Positions 41,796-51,101 of a stretch of DNA of 61,967 nt are shown piece by piece. The DNA lies in NCBI RefSeq assembly GCF_902833145.1, contig NZ_CADFEN010000021.1:1-61967 (forward strand), read 5' to 3'. Made by a program: the position numbers and the translations under genes. Under the pieces are notes generated by a model. That model saw nothing but the letters and a program-made list of their open reading frames with translations, did not search any database and had not been told where the DNA came from. The stretch's first letter is position 1; each line of letters begins with the position of its first letter. This DNA is from Burkholderia sp. BCC0506 (GTDB lineage: Bacteria; Pseudomonadota; Gammaproteobacteria; Burkholderiales; Burkholderiaceae).

Positions 41796-42185
41796 TCAGG
41801 CCGCCAGCGCGTCGTCGATGCACGCCGCGAGCACCATCGCGGCGGCGTTGCCCGGCGTCGAGCCGAGCAGTTGCGGTGCATAGACGCTGTCGCCGATCTC
41901 GATCGGACGCCCCGACAGCGCGCACACGCCGCGCTTGCGCGTGGTGAACAACCGCCACTTCTGGTAGCCGTAGTGCCCGGTGCAGGCGTCGCACCAGGAA
42001 ATCATCACGGTGTCGGCCGTGGGTTGCTCGAGCACGCTGATGGTCGGCTTGCTCGTCGCGTCCCACGACGGCAGCCGGTCGCGCGTGATGCTGCGCCGTC
42101 GCGGCCCGCCCCACGAGACGGACGGCATGTCGAAGCTGCCGATGGCGGCGACGGTCATGAGCCAGGGCGCTGCACGGTTGTTCAT
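41796..42185 (-). CDS. DUF3331 family protein
   Basis: The 129-residue protein has the DUF3331 core: ISWCDACTGHYGYQKWRLF, then CALSGRPIEIGDSVYAPQ (about residues 62-105), with two cysteines in each half that could hold zinc. DUF3331 is found mainly in Burkholderia and its function is unknown. It lies 44 bp after the NADH dehydrogenase gene on the same strand, so it is probably co-transcribed. It is convergent with the symporter gene, 3 bp away. Confidence 0.86.
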   Translation of the reverse strand: MNNRAAPWLMTVAAIGSFDMPSVSWGGPRRRSITRDRLPSWDATSKPTISVLEQPTADTVMISWCDACTGHYGYQKWRLFTTRKRGVCALSGRPIEIGDSVYAPQLLGSTPGNAAAMVLAACIDDALAA

Positions 42186-42229
42186 GTGTCTGTTCCTCGA
42201 AACGTTGCGCGGTGCCGCGACGTGCGGCA

Positions 42230-43522
42230 TCACGACAGGCGGATGCGCGGTTGCACCCAGCCGTTGATCCGCTCGGCGATCCACAGCAAGGTCGCCTTGG
42301 AGAAGCCGTGCAGCGCCTGCTGGTGCCGCCGGTAGAGCATCAGGTGGCTGAACTGCGCGAAGCGCCCCTGGATGAAGCCGCCGCGGAAGAACCCGAACTG
42401 CCCGAGCGTGCCGAACGCGTCGTAGTCGCTGATCGACACCAGCGCGCCGAAATCGTGGAACGCGAACGGCGGAATCGGCGTGCCGTCGAGCCAGGCGGGC
42501 AGGTGCTTCGCGAGATGCTCGGCCTGCTGCGTCGCGACCTGCGCGGTCGGCGGCAGCGGCCGTTCGTGGCCGTCGGGCAGCAGACTCCCGCAATCGCCGA
42601 TCGCGAGCACGTGATCGTCGCCGGTCGCCTGCAGCGTGGGGCCGACGAGGATCTGGTTCGCGCGGTTCGTGTCGAGCCCGCCCAGCGCCTGCATGAAATC
42701 GGGCGCCTTCACGCCGGCCGCCCAGACCATCAGGTCCGCTTCCGCGAACGAACCGTCGCCGTAGTGAAAACCGTTCGCGTCGGCCGACGTGACGCGCGTC
42801 GACGTCAGCACGCGAAACCCGATCTGTTCGAGCCGCCGCTGGGCCGACGCGGAAATCCTCGGCGGAAACGCATTGAGGATGCGCGGGCCGCTTTCGAGCA
42901 GCGTGAGCTGCAGCCGCTCGCGCACCGTTTCGTCACCATAGGCCTGCGCTACTTCCAGCAAACGGCTCAGCTCCGCCGCGAGTTCCACGCCCGTCGCGCC
43001 CGCGCCGACGATCGCGACGCGAAACGGCTCGTCGCGCGCGATGCTGCGGAACACGCGCATCCGCAACGCTTCGTTGAAGGTTTCGGCCTGCTGCTGGCTG
43101 TCGATGAAGTAGCAGTGCTCGCGCACGCCGGGCACGCCGAAATCGTTGGCCTGGCTGCCGAGCGCGAGGATCAGCACGTCATATTCGAGTTCGCGTGCGT
43201 CGATCGCCACGTCGCCGTTCTGCGACCGGATCTCGCCGAGCTGTATGCGGCGGCGCGCGCGATCGAGCCCCTTCAGTTCGCCGGGCTGGTACGTGTAGCC
43301 GTGGTCGCGGGCGTGGGCGAGGAAGATCACCTGTTGCTGCTGGACGTCGCGCGTGCCGGCCGCGATCGTGTGCAGCATCGGCTTCCAGATGTGCGTCGGA
43401 CTGCGGTCGACGACCGTGATCTGCGCCCGCCCGGACCGGCCGAGGCGTTCGCCCAGGCGGGTCGCGAGCTGCAGCCCGGCGATCCCGCCGCCGACGATGA
43501 CGATGCGTGTAGGGGTTGTCAT
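42230..43522 (-). CDS. ndh: Type II NADH dehydrogenase (NDH-2)
   Basis: The 430-residue flavoprotein passes electrons from NADH to quinone without pumping protons. It has the FAD loop VIVGGGIAGLQLA at the start, a second NADH-binding loop VAIVGAGATGVELAAELSRL (about 165-184), VWAAGVKAP, and AIGDCGSLLPDG. The C-terminal amphipathic part (FIQGRFAQFSHLMLYRRHQQ) should anchor it to the membrane. It is divergent from TetR, and a perfect 14-bp palindrome lies just outside its start, so it is likely repressed by TetR. Confidence 0.93.
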   Translation of the reverse strand: MTTPTRIVIVGGGIAGLQLATRLGERLGRSGRAQITVVDRSPTHIWKPMLHTIAAGTRDVQQQQVIFLAHARDHGYTYQPGELKGLDRARRRIQLGEIRSQNGDVAIDARELEYDVLILALGSQANDFGVPGVREHCYFIDSQQQAETFNEALRMRVFRSIARDEPFRVAIVGAGATGVELAAELSRLLEVAQAYGDETVRERLQLTLLESGPRILNAFPPRISASAQRRLEQIGFRVLTSTRVTSADANGFHYGDGSFAEADLMVWAAGVKAPDFMQALGGLDTNRANQILVGPTLQATGDDHVLAIGDCGSLLPDGHERPLPPTAQVATQQAEHLAKHLPAWLDGTPIPPFAFHDFGALVSISDYDAFGTLGQFGFFRGGFIQGRFAQFSHLMLYRRHQQALHGFSKATLLWIAERINGWVQPRIRLS

Positions 43523-43529
43523 GGATAAA

Positions 43530-43543
43530 TCATCACGTGATGA
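43530..43543. promoter_or_regulatory. Perfect 14-bp palindrome between NDH-2 and TetR
   Basis: TCATCACGTGATGA is perfectly symmetric and sits 8 bp upstream of the NDH-2 start, inside the divergent gap. TetR repressors bind short palindromes of this form, so it is the likely operator for both promoters. Confidence 0.65.
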
Positions 43544-43668
43544 ATAATGTATGATCCTAGCGCTTCCCGGCTCCGCGTGTCAACGGAGCGGGGCAGGCCG
43601 CCCGCTTCCGGTACGTGAAACCGGGGATCGAACACGGGCATTCGAATCGTTCAAGGAGCAGGAAAAAC

Positions 43669-44322
43669 GTGGCAGAAGTCACTGAGCGCGCGCCGTCGAA
43701 GCGGCGTACGCGCGGACGGCCGCTGGCGGATGCGTCCGTCGGTCCGGACGTGATATTGCGGGCCGCGCGCCGCACGTTCGCGAAGCGCGGCTACGACGCG
43801 ACGAGCGTGCGCGAAGTCGCGCGCGAGCTGGGCATCGATGCGGCGCTGATCGCGCATCACTTCGGTACGAAGGAAACGTTGTGGCTGGCCGTCGTCGAGC
43901 AGATCGTCGAGCTGGCCGAACCGATGTTCGACGCGCTGCGTGCGTTGCGCACGTCGTCGCTTTCGCATCGCGACCGCGTGCGGCGCGCGCTCGAGCTGTG
44001 CGTCGATCACGAATTCGCGGAGCCGGATATCGGCATGTTCTTCTCGACGGCCGCGACCGAGGAAGGCGGGCGGCTCGACCGGCTGCAGGAGCGGATCGTG
44101 CGCCCGTATCACGACGCGATGTTTCCGCTGCTGGCGGACGCGGTGGAGGCCGGCGCGATCCGCCCGGTCGATCCGAACGTGCTGTTCTTCATGATCGCGA
44201 GCGCCGTGAGCACGACGGTATCGTACAGTCACATGATGCTGGAGTTCACGTCGCTGCCGGCGCGGCCGGAGGCGTTCCGCGAGGCCGTGCTCGGCGTCGC
44301 GTTCAACTTCCTCGGCGACTGA
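43669..44322 (+). CDS. TetR family transcriptional regulator
   Basis: The 217-residue protein has a TetR helix-turn-helix (TSVREVARELGIDAALIAHHF, about residues 45-65) followed by a helical ligand domain of the usual size. I chose a GTG start at 43669: AAGGAG at 43653-43658 is well placed, and the upstream ATG at 43615 has no ribosome site. The first 20 residues are basic (SKRRTRGR). Divergence from NDH-2 with a palindrome in between suggests control of respiration. Confidence 0.9.
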   Translation: MAEVTERAPSKRRTRGRPLADASVGPDVILRAARRTFAKRGYDATSVREVARELGIDAALIAHHFGTKETLWLAVVEQIVELAEPMFDALRALRTSSLSHRDRVRRALELCVDHEFAEPDIGMFFSTAATEEGGRLDRLQERIVRPYHDAMFPLLADAVEAGAIRPVDPNVLFFMIASAVSTTVSYSHMMLEFTSLPARPEAFREAVLGVAFNFLGD

Positions 44323-44346
44323 GCGCCGCGCGCGCCATGCGTGCGG

Positions 44347-45258
44347 TCACGTCGCGGCAACCAGCCCCAGCTCGCGCACCGCGTTCCGTGCGCTGTCGCG
44401 CAGCGCATCGACGAGCGGCGACGGCGTACGGTACGCGAGCGCCAGTTCGTACGCGAGCGGGCTGCCCGCATCCTTCAGTTCGCAGAACGTCATACCGTGC
44501 GGCTGCATCGGCACGAACAGGCGCGGCATCAGCGCGACGCCGATGCCACCGGCGACGAGTCCGGCCGTCGTCTGCATCTGGCGCGGCTGCTGGACCACGC
44601 GCGGCGCGAAGCCCGCCTGCGCGCATGCCGTCACGATCAACGCATGCATGCCGGGCCCGTGGTGAGCGGCAAACATGACCCACGGCTCGTCCGCCAGCTC
44701 GGCCAGCGCGATGCGGCGTCGGCGCGCGAGCCGGTGGCCGTCGGGGAGCGCGGCCACCATCCGGTCGCGCAGCAGCGGCTCGACATGCACGTCGCCGGCA
44801 TCGGCCACCGGTAGCACGACGAGGCCGGCGTCGGTGCGGTCCTGACGCAGCGCGAGCAACTGCTCGGCGGTCGTGCCTTCCTCGAGCTGGAAATCGACGT
44901 GCGGATGCCGTTCCTGGAACGCGCGCAGGATCAGCGGCAACAGTGCGTTGACCGTGCTGTCGACGAAGCGCAGCCGCAGCGTGCCGCCGAGGCCGGCGCC
45001 CGCGCGGCGCGCCACGGTCGCCGCGCGCTCGGCCTGTTCGAGCGTGCGCCGCGCCTCGAGCAGGAACGCTTCGCCGGCCGGCGTGAGCCGCGAGCCGCGG
45101 TTGTCGCGCTCGAGCAAGGCGACGCCCAGTTCGTCCTCGAGCTTGCGGATCGCCGCGCTGAGCGGCGGCTGGGCCATGTGCAGCCGCTCGGCCGCGCGCC
45201 GGAAGCTGAGCGTTTCGGCGACCGCGATGAATTGCCGGAACTGGCGCAGATCGATCAT
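44347..45258 (-). CDS. LysR family transcriptional regulator
   Basis: A 303-residue LysR protein of the BenM/CatM-like kind by its first 60 residues (MIDLRQFRQFIAVAETLSFR, then MAQPPLSAAIRKLEDELG). It is divergent from the SDR gene at 45373, and a clear LysR box lies at 45262-45278, just upstream of its own start. It is therefore probably the activator of the SDR gene and a repressor of itself. Confidence 0.94.
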   Translation of the reverse strand: MIDLRQFRQFIAVAETLSFRRAAERLHMAQPPLSAAIRKLEDELGVALLERDNRGSRLTPAGEAFLLEARRTLEQAERAATVARRAGAGLGGTLRLRFVDSTVNALLPLILRAFQERHPHVDFQLEEGTTAEQLLALRQDRTDAGLVVLPVADAGDVHVEPLLRDRMVAALPDGHRLARRRRIALAELADEPWVMFAAHHGPGMHALIVTACAQAGFAPRVVQQPRQMQTTAGLVAGGIGVALMPRLFVPMQPHGMTFCELKDAGSPLAYELALAYRTPSPLVDALRDSARNAVRELGLVAAT

Positions 45259-45261
45259 TGC

Positions 45262-45278
45262 GATACCTTTCGCGTATC
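45262..45278. promoter_or_regulatory. LysR box (GATAC-N7-GTATC)
   Basis: GATAC and GTATC are exact inverted repeats around 7 nt and contain the T-N11-A pattern of LysR recognition sites. It lies 4 bp upstream of the LysR start and 95 bp upstream of the divergent SDR gene, the standard arrangement. Confidence 0.7.
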
Positions 45279-45372
45279 AAGCCATCATCGGATTCGTATT
45301 TTACCTATCGCTGTTCGTTGCCCACACTGCGAATGTCACCCATCGTCAACACCGAGGAAAGGAGGGCGGGTC

Positions 45373-46134
45373 ATGGCAGGCAACGAACGGCAACGCACGG
45401 CGATCGTCACGGGCGGGTCGAGCGGGATCGGCTTCGCGATCGCGAGCCGGCTGGTACAGGACGGGTATCGCGTCGCGATCGTCGGGCGCGACGCGACGCG
45501 GCTCGATGCAGCGGTCGCGCGTCTGGGCGGCGCGGCGATCGGACAGGCCGGCGATTTGAGCGAGCGGCGCGACGCCGAAGCGGTGGTGGCCGCGATCGTC
45601 GCAAGGTGGCCGCGTGTCGACGTCCTCGTCAACAACGCGGGGCTGACCGGGCGCGTCGCCGCGGATACCGAAGCGAGCGAGGCCGAGGCCGTGTGGGATG
45701 CCGTGCTCGACGCGAACCTCAAAAGCCTGTTCCTGACGACGATGGCCGTGCTGCCGCACCTGGCCGACCACGCCGCGCGCATCGTCAACATCGGCTCGAT
45801 CGCGGCGCGCGCCGGCAGCCTATTGCCGGGCGGTCTCGCGTATGCGGCCGCGAAGGCCGGCGTCGAAGGCTTCACCGCCGCGCTGGCACGCGAACTCGGC
45901 GCGCGCGGCGCGACGGTCAATACGGTCGCGCCCGGCTATATCGCCGGCACGCGTTTCTTCGGCGACGGCGGCGTTGCGCCGGCCGTCGCGACGACGATCC
46001 GCGAGCAGACGCCGGCCGGCCGCGCCGGGCAGCCGGAAGACGTCGCCGACGCCGTCGCCTGGCTCGCCGGGCCGCGCGCGTCGTTCGTCACGGGCGCGAC
46101 GATCGCGGTAAACGGCGGCTGGCGCGTCGGATGA
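45373..46134 (+). CDS. SDR family oxidoreductase
   Basis: A classical 253-residue SDR with TGGSSGIG (about 14-21), NNAG, the catalytic Ser in IGSIAARAGS and the YAAAKAG pair. Its C-terminal TGATIAVNGGWRVG is the common ending. A strong ribosome site (GGAGGGC) precedes the ATG at 45373. It is convergent with SoxR. It may be a 3-oxoacyl reductase-like or alcohol dehydrogenase-like enzyme; the substrate is unknown, but control by the divergent LysR is likely. Confidence 0.93.
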   Translation: MAGNERQRTAIVTGGSSGIGFAIASRLVQDGYRVAIVGRDATRLDAAVARLGGAAIGQAGDLSERRDAEAVVAAIVARWPRVDVLVNNAGLTGRVAADTEASEAEAVWDAVLDANLKSLFLTTMAVLPHLADHAARIVNIGSIAARAGSLLPGGLAYAAAKAGVEGFTAALARELGARGATVNTVAPGYIAGTRFFGDGGVAPAVATTIREQTPAGRAGQPEDVADAVAWLAGPRASFVTGATIAVNGGWRVG

Positions 46135-46158
46135 TGCACCCCGCACGCTGCCGTCCGG

Positions 46159-46638
46159 TCATTCGAGGTCCGTCGGCGGCTTGTCGCCGAGCCAGCGCCG
46201 CGCGCCGGGCCCGTTGCGGCCCGCGCGGTCGTCCGGGTTGGTCAGCTTGCACCGTTTCAGCGACAGGCAGCCGCAGCCGATGCATTCGTCGAGATTGATG
46301 TAGAGCCGCTGCAGCTCTTCGATCCGGCTCGCGACGCGCTGCTTCCAGCCGCGCGACAGCCGCTGCCAGTCCTTGTTGCTCGGCGCGGTGTCCTCGGGCA
46401 GGCTGACGAGCTGTTCGGCGATTTCATCGAGCGAATAGCCGATCTTCTGCGCGAATACGATGAACGCGATCAGCCGCAGCACCGCACGCGAATAGTGACG
46501 ATGGCTCGAGCCGTTGCGGTGCGACTTGATCAGCCCGCGCATTTCGTAGAAACGCAGCGTCGACGCCGGCACCCCGCTGCGCGCGGCCACTTCGCGGATC
46601 GACATCAGCGGCCATTGCGGGGTTTCCTGGATACCCAT
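46159..46638 (-). CDS. soxR: SoxR redox-sensing MerR-family regulator
   Basis: The 159-residue protein has a MerR helix-turn-helix (SIREVAARSGVPASTLRFYE, residues 13-32), a dimer helix, and the [2Fe-2S] motif C-x2-C-x-C-x5-C at Cys119, 122, 124 and 130, which defines SoxR. Oxidation of the cluster by redox-active drugs or superoxide switches it to an activator. CCGGAGGGC precedes its ATG. It is divergent from the RND pump operon, and a SoxR box lies between the two, so the pump is its direct target. In Pseudomonas, SoxR likewise controls the MexGHI-OpmD efflux pump. Confidence 0.95.
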   Translation of the reverse strand: MGIQETPQWPLMSIREVAARSGVPASTLRFYEMRGLIKSHRNGSSHRHYSRAVLRLIAFIVFAQKIGYSLDEIAEQLVSLPEDTAPSNKDWQRLSRGWKQRVASRIEELQRLYINLDECIGCGCLSLKRCKLTNPDDRAGRNGPGARRWLGDKPPTDLE

Positions 46639-46656
46639 GATGCCCTCCGGGAAAGC

Positions 46657-46687
46657 TTGACTTGAAGTTAACTTCAACTTTTATGCT
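46657..46687 (+). promoter_or_regulatory. Over-spaced SoxR-dependent promoter of the RND operon
   Basis: The -35 TTGACT (46657-46662) and -10 TATGCT (46682-46687) are separated by 19 nt instead of 17. The spacer and its edge contain TTGAAGTTAACTTCAA (46662-46677), a perfect 16-bp palindrome closely matching SoxR boxes. MerR-family activators work on exactly such over-spaced promoters by twisting the spacer. It points to the adaptor gene, starting 30 bp downstream of the -10. Confidence 0.85.
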
Positions 46688-46717
46688 ACGCGGCAGTTTA
46701 ACCCGTCGCGAGGCATC

Positions 46718-47914
46718 ATGCGCTCCTTTCTCCTACGCAGGACGTCGCCCTTGGGCGCGGCCTGCGCCCTGTTGCTGGCGTTGTCGGGGTGTCACGACGG
46801 CAAAGGCACATCGTCGGCTCATCCCCTTCCCGAAGTCGGCGTCGCCACCGTTGCGCCACGCACCATCCGCCTCGCGGACGAATTCAACGGACGCGTCGAA
46901 GCGGTCGACGCGGTCGAACTGCGGCCGCGCGTGAGCGGCTATCTGCAGCGCGTCGCATACAAGGAGGGCGATGTGGTCGCGCAGGGCGCGCTGCTGTTCG
47001 AGATCGATCCGCGCCCGTACCGGATCGCGCTCGACCGTGCGAATGCGCAGCAGCAGCGCGCCCGTGCGGCAGCGAGCCTCGCGAACGTGCAGCTCAAGCG
47101 CGTGCAGACGCTGATCGATGCGCATGCGACGTCGCAGGAAGAGCTCGACAACGCGCGCGCCACTGCCGAGCAGGCGCGCGCCGATCTGCAGGCGGCCGAT
47201 GCGGCCGTGGCCGACGCGAAGCTCAATCTCGGCTTCACCGAAGTGCGCGCGCCGATCGCGGGCCGCGTCGGTCGCGCGGTCGCGACCGTCGGCAACCTCG
47301 CGCGTGCGGACGACACGCTGCTCACGACCGTCGTATCGCAGGATCCGGTCTACGTGTATTTCGATTGCGACGAGCAAAGCTACCTGCGCTACAACGCGCG
47401 GCGCGCCGACCCGAAGCATCGCGCGATCGGCGCCGACCCGGTGCGCGTCGGCCTCGCGAACGAGACGGGCTTCCCGCATGCGGGCACCGTCGATTTCCTC
47501 GACAACCGGCTCGATCCGCAAACCGGCACGATCCGCGCACGCGTGCGGCTGCCGAATGCGGACCATACGTTTACGCCGGGCCTGTACGCACGCGTGCAGC
47601 TCGTGAGCGGCCGCGACCAGGACGCATTGCTGGTCGACGACAAGGCCGTGCTGACCGACCAGGACCGCAAGTACGTGTACGTGATCGGCCCCGGCGACAA
47701 GGCGCTGCGCCGCGACGTGACGATCGGCCGCGAACTCGACGGCGAGCGGATCGTCGAGAAGGGGTTGCAGGCGGGCGACCGCGTGGTGGTCGACGGCGTG
47801 CAGCGCATCTACTATCCGGGCGCGCAGGTGAAGCCGAAGGCGCTGCCCGCGCGCGCCGATGCGGGCGATGCCACGCAGGCGCTCGCCGATGCCGGCGCGC
47901 CTGCCGCGCAATGA
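46718..47914 (+). CDS. RND efflux pump periplasmic adaptor (membrane fusion protein, lipoprotein)
   Basis: The 398-residue adaptor has a lipobox LSGC (Cys25), so it should be lipid-anchored in the inner membrane facing the periplasm. It then has a lipoyl/barrel-sandwich half (VELRPRVSGYLQRVAYKEGD), a coiled-coil hairpin (about residues 105-175, SLANVQLKRVQTLIDAHATS and DLQAADAAVADAKLNL) and the closing FTEVRAPIAGRVGRA half. It bridges the pump and the outer membrane factor. It is the first gene of the SoxR-controlled operon, 13 bp before the pump gene. Confidence 0.95.
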   Translation: MRSFLLRRTSPLGAACALLLALSGCHDGKGTSSAHPLPEVGVATVAPRTIRLADEFNGRVEAVDAVELRPRVSGYLQRVAYKEGDVVAQGALLFEIDPRPYRIALDRANAQQQRARAAASLANVQLKRVQTLIDAHATSQEELDNARATAEQARADLQAADAAVADAKLNLGFTEVRAPIAGRVGRAVATVGNLARADDTLLTTVVSQDPVYVYFDCDEQSYLRYNARRADPKHRAIGADPVRVGLANETGFPHAGTVDFLDNRLDPQTGTIRARVRLPNADHTFTPGLYARVQLVSGRDQDALLVDDKAVLTDQDRKYVYVIGPGDKALRRDVTIGRELDGERIVEKGLQAGDRVVVDGVQRIYYPGAQVKPKALPARADAGDATQALADAGAPAAQ

Positions 47915-47927
47915 CGGGAGCGATACG

Positions 47928-50900
47928 ATGGATTTCTCCCGTTTCTTCATCGACCGCCCGATCTTCGCGGTCGTGCTGTCGATCGTCATCTTCGCGATCG
48001 GCCTGATCTCGATTCCGATGCTGCCGGCCGGCGAATACCCGGAAGTCGTGCCGCCGAGCGTCGTCGTGCGTGCGACGTACCCGGGTGCGAACCCGAAGGA
48101 AATCGCCGAGTCGGTGGCCGAACCGCTGGAAGAGGCGATCAACGGCGTCGAAGGCATCATGTACATGAAGTCGGTCGCCGGTTCGGACGGCAGCCTGCAG
48201 GTCGTCGTCACGTTCCTGCAGGGCGTCGATCCCGACACGGCCGCCGTGCGCGTGCAGAACCGCGTGAGCCAGGCGCTGTCGCGCCTGCCCGACGAGGTGC
48301 GCCAGTACGGCGTGACCACGCAGAAGCAGTCGCCCACGCCGCTGATGTACGTGAGCCTGTATTCGCCGGACAACAGCCGCGATTCGCTGTACCTGCGCAA
48401 CTATTTGACGCTGCACGTGAAGGACGAACTGTCGCGGCTCACCGGCATCGGCGACGTCGGCGTGTACGGCTCCGGCGACTATGCGATGCGGCTGTGGCTC
48501 GACCCGAACCGGCTCGCGTCGCGCGGGTTGACCGCGAGCGACGTGATCGCGGCCGTGCGCGAGCAGAACGTGCAGGTGTCGGCCGGCCAGCTCGGCGCGG
48601 AGCCGTCGCCGAAGAAGAACGACTTCCTCGTGTCGATCAACGTGCGCGGCCGCCTGCGCACGGTGCAGGAGTTCGGCGACATCGTGCTGCGCAACGGCGA
48701 CGACGGGCAGGTCGTGAAGCTGTCCGACGTCGCGCGCATCGAGCTCGGCGCGGGCGACTATACGCTGCGCTCGTATTTCAACGACAGGCATTCGGCCGTG
48801 GTCGGCATCTTCCTGTCGCCGGGCGCGAACGCGCTCGACGTCGCGAAGGCCGTGTATGCGAAGCTCGACGAATTGTCGAAGCGCTTCCCGCCCGGCGTCG
48901 CGTATCGCCCGGTGTGGGATCCGACCGTGTTCGTGCGCGAATCGATCCGCGCGGTGCAGCACACGCTGATCGAGGCCGTCGTGCTGGTCGTGCTCGTCGT
49001 GATCCTGTTCCTGCAGACGTGGCGCGCGTCGATCATTCCGCTCGTCGCGGTGCCGGTGTCGGTGGTCGGCACGTTCGCGTGGCTCTACCTGCTCGGCTAT
49101 TCGATCAACACGCTGACGCTGTTCGGCCTCGTGCTCGCGATCGGGATCGTCGTCGACGATGCGATCGTCGTCGTCGAGAACGTCGAGCGCAACATCGCGC
49201 AGGGGTTGAGCCCGCGCGATGCCGCGCACCAGGCGATGCGCGAGGTGTCGGGGCCGATCGTCGCGATCGCGCTCGTGCTGTGCGCGGTGTTCGTGCCGAT
49301 GGCGTTCATGTCGGGCGTGACCGGCCAGTTCTACCGGCAGTTCGCGGTGACGATCGCGATCTCGACGGTGATCTCCGCGATCAATTCGCTGACGCTGTCG
49401 CCCGCGCTTGCCGCGAAACTGCTGCGTCCGCACGGCGCGCCGAAGGATGCGTTGACGCGCGCGCTCGACCGCGCGTTCGGCTGGCTGTTCCATCCGTTCA
49501 ACCGCTTCTTCGAGCGCAGCGCCGACCGCTATCACGGCGTCGTCGGCCGCACGCTGAAGCGGCGCGGCGCGGTGTTCGCCGTCTATGCGGCGCTGCTCGC
49601 GGCGACCGCGCTGCTGTTCGACGCGGTGCCGGGCGGCTTCATCCCGGTGCAGGACAAGCTGTACCTGTTCGCGGGCGCGAAGCTGCCGGAAGGCGCGTCG
49701 CTCGCGCGCACCAGCGCGGTGACCGAGCAGATGACGAAGATCGCGCTCGGCACCGACGGCGTCGAGATGGTGCCGGCGTTCGCGGGGCTGAATGCGCTGC
49801 AGGGCGTGAATACGCCGAACATCACGAACTCGTACGTGATCCTGAAGCCGTTCGACCGGCGTCACCGCAGCGCCGCGCAGATCAACGCAGAGCTGAATGC
49901 GCGCTTCGCGGCGATCGGCGGCGGCATCACCTATGCGCTGATGCCGCCGCCGATCCAGGGCCTCGGCAACGGCTCGGGCTACTCGCTGTACCTGGAGGAT
50001 CGCGGCGGGCTCGGCTACGGCGAATTGCAGAAGGCGCTCACGGCGTTCCAGGCCGCGGTCGCGAAGACGCCGGGGATGAGCTATCCCGTCAGCTCGTACC
50101 AGGCGAACATTCCGCAGCTCGAGGTGAAGGTCGACCGGTTGAAGGCGAAAGCGCAGGGCGTCGCGCTGACCGACCTGTTCAATACGTTGCAGGTGTACCT
50201 CGGCTCGATGTACGTGAACGACTTCAACGCGTTCGGCCGCGTGTATCGCGTGATGGCGCAGGCGGATGCCGGCCACCGGCAGACGGCCGCCGACATCGCG
50301 AACCTGCGCACGCGCAACGCGAAGGGCGAGATGGTGCCGATCGGCTCGATGGTGACGGTCGGGCCCGCGTACGGTCCCGACCCGGTCGTCCGCTACAACG
50401 GCTATCCGGCCGCCGACCTGATCGGCGACGCCGATCCGAAGACGATGTCGTCGTCGCAGGCGATCGCGAAGCTGCAGCAGATCGCGAAGGACGTGTTGCC
50501 GCCGGGCATCACGCTCGAATGGACCGACCTCAGCTATCAACAGGTCACGCAGAGCAATGCGGCGATCGTCGTGTTCCCGCTCGCGGTGATGCTCGTGTTC
50601 CTGGTGCTCGCATCGCTGTACGAGAGCTGGACGTTGCCGCTCGCGGTGATCCTGATCGTGCCCGTCTGCATGTGCGCGGCGCTGTTCGGCGTGTGGCTGT
50701 CCGGCGGCGACAACAACGTGTTCGTGCAGGTCGGCCTCGTCGTGTTGATGGGGCTGGCCTGCAAGAACGCGATCCTGATCGTCGAATTCGCGCGCGAGCT
50801 CGAGATCCAGGGCAAGGGCGCGGTCGAAGCGGCGCTCGAGGCGTGCAAGCTGCGGCTGCGTCCGATCGTGATGACGTCGGTTGCGTTCATCGCGGGCTCG

Positions 50901-51101
50901 GTGCCGCTGCTGATCGGCAGCGGCGCGGGCAGCGAGGTGCGGGCGGCCACCGGCGTCACCGTGTTCGCCGGGATGCTGGGCGTCACGCTGTTCGGGCTGT
51001 TCCTCACGCCCGTGTTCTACGTGGCGATCCGCAAGCTCGCGGGCGGCACGCCGGCCGTCTGGAGCGAACAGCACGGCACCCTCGAAGGAGAAAACCGATG
51101 A
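47928..51101 (+). CDS. RND multidrug efflux transporter (AcrB/MexB type, HAE-1)
   Basis: The 1057-residue inner membrane proton:drug antiporter has the typical start (DFSRFFIDRPIFAVVLSIVI), 12 membrane segments and two large periplasmic loops. The GLVLAIGIVVDDAIVVVENVER helix 4 carries the proton-relay Asp pair, and VGLVVLMGLACKNAILIVEF is helix 10-11. GGGAG precedes its ATG. Its stop overlaps the start of the outer membrane factor gene by 4 nt. Likely substrates are redox-active or toxic compounds sensed through SoxR, such as phenazine-type molecules or paraquat. Confidence 0.96.
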   Translation: MDFSRFFIDRPIFAVVLSIVIFAIGLISIPMLPAGEYPEVVPPSVVVRATYPGANPKEIAESVAEPLEEAINGVEGIMYMKSVAGSDGSLQVVVTFLQGVDPDTAAVRVQNRVSQALSRLPDEVRQYGVTTQKQSPTPLMYVSLYSPDNSRDSLYLRNYLTLHVKDELSRLTGIGDVGVYGSGDYAMRLWLDPNRLASRGLTASDVIAAVREQNVQVSAGQLGAEPSPKKNDFLVSINVRGRLRTVQEFGDIVLRNGDDGQVVKLSDVARIELGAGDYTLRSYFNDRHSAVVGIFLSPGANALDVAKAVYAKLDELSKRFPPGVAYRPVWDPTVFVRESIRAVQHTLIEAVVLVVLVVILFLQTWRASIIPLVAVPVSVVGTFAWLYLLGYSINTLTLFGLVLAIGIVVDDAIVVVENVERNIAQGLSPRDAAHQAMREVSGPIVAIALVLCAVFVPMAFMSGVTGQFYRQFAVTIAISTVISAINSLTLSPALAAKLLRPHGAPKDALTRALDRAFGWLFHPFNRFFERSADRYHGVVGRTLKRRGAVFAVYAALLAATALLFDAVPGGFIPVQDKLYLFAGAKLPEGASLARTSAVTEQMTKIALGTDGVEMVPAFAGLNALQGVNTPNITNSYVILKPFDRRHRSAAQINAELNARFAAIGGGITYALMPPPIQGLGNGSGYSLYLEDRGGLGYGELQKALTAFQAAVAKTPGMSYPVSSYQANIPQLEVKVDRLKAKAQGVALTDLFNTLQVYLGSMYVNDFNAFGRVYRVMAQADAGHRQTAADIANLRTRNAKGEMVPIGSMVTVGPAYGPDPVVRYNGYPAADLIGDADPKTMSSSQAIAKLQQIAKDVLPPGITLEWTDLSYQQVTQSNAAIVVFPLAVMLVFLVLASLYESWTLPLAVILIVPVCMCAALFGVWLSGGDNNVFVQVGLVVLMGLACKNAILIVEFARELEIQGKGAVEAALEACKLRLRPIVMTSVAFIAGSVPLLIGSGAGSEVRAATGVTVFAGMLGVTLFGLFLTPVFYVAIRKLAGGTPAVWSEQHGTLEGENR

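Noticed and set aside
47571-51074. Very long open frame opposite the RND pump gene on the minus strand
   Set aside because: GC-rich coding DNA leaves antisense frames open. The product is Arg/His-rich low-complexity sequence without any domain, while the plus strand encodes a clear AcrB-type protein.
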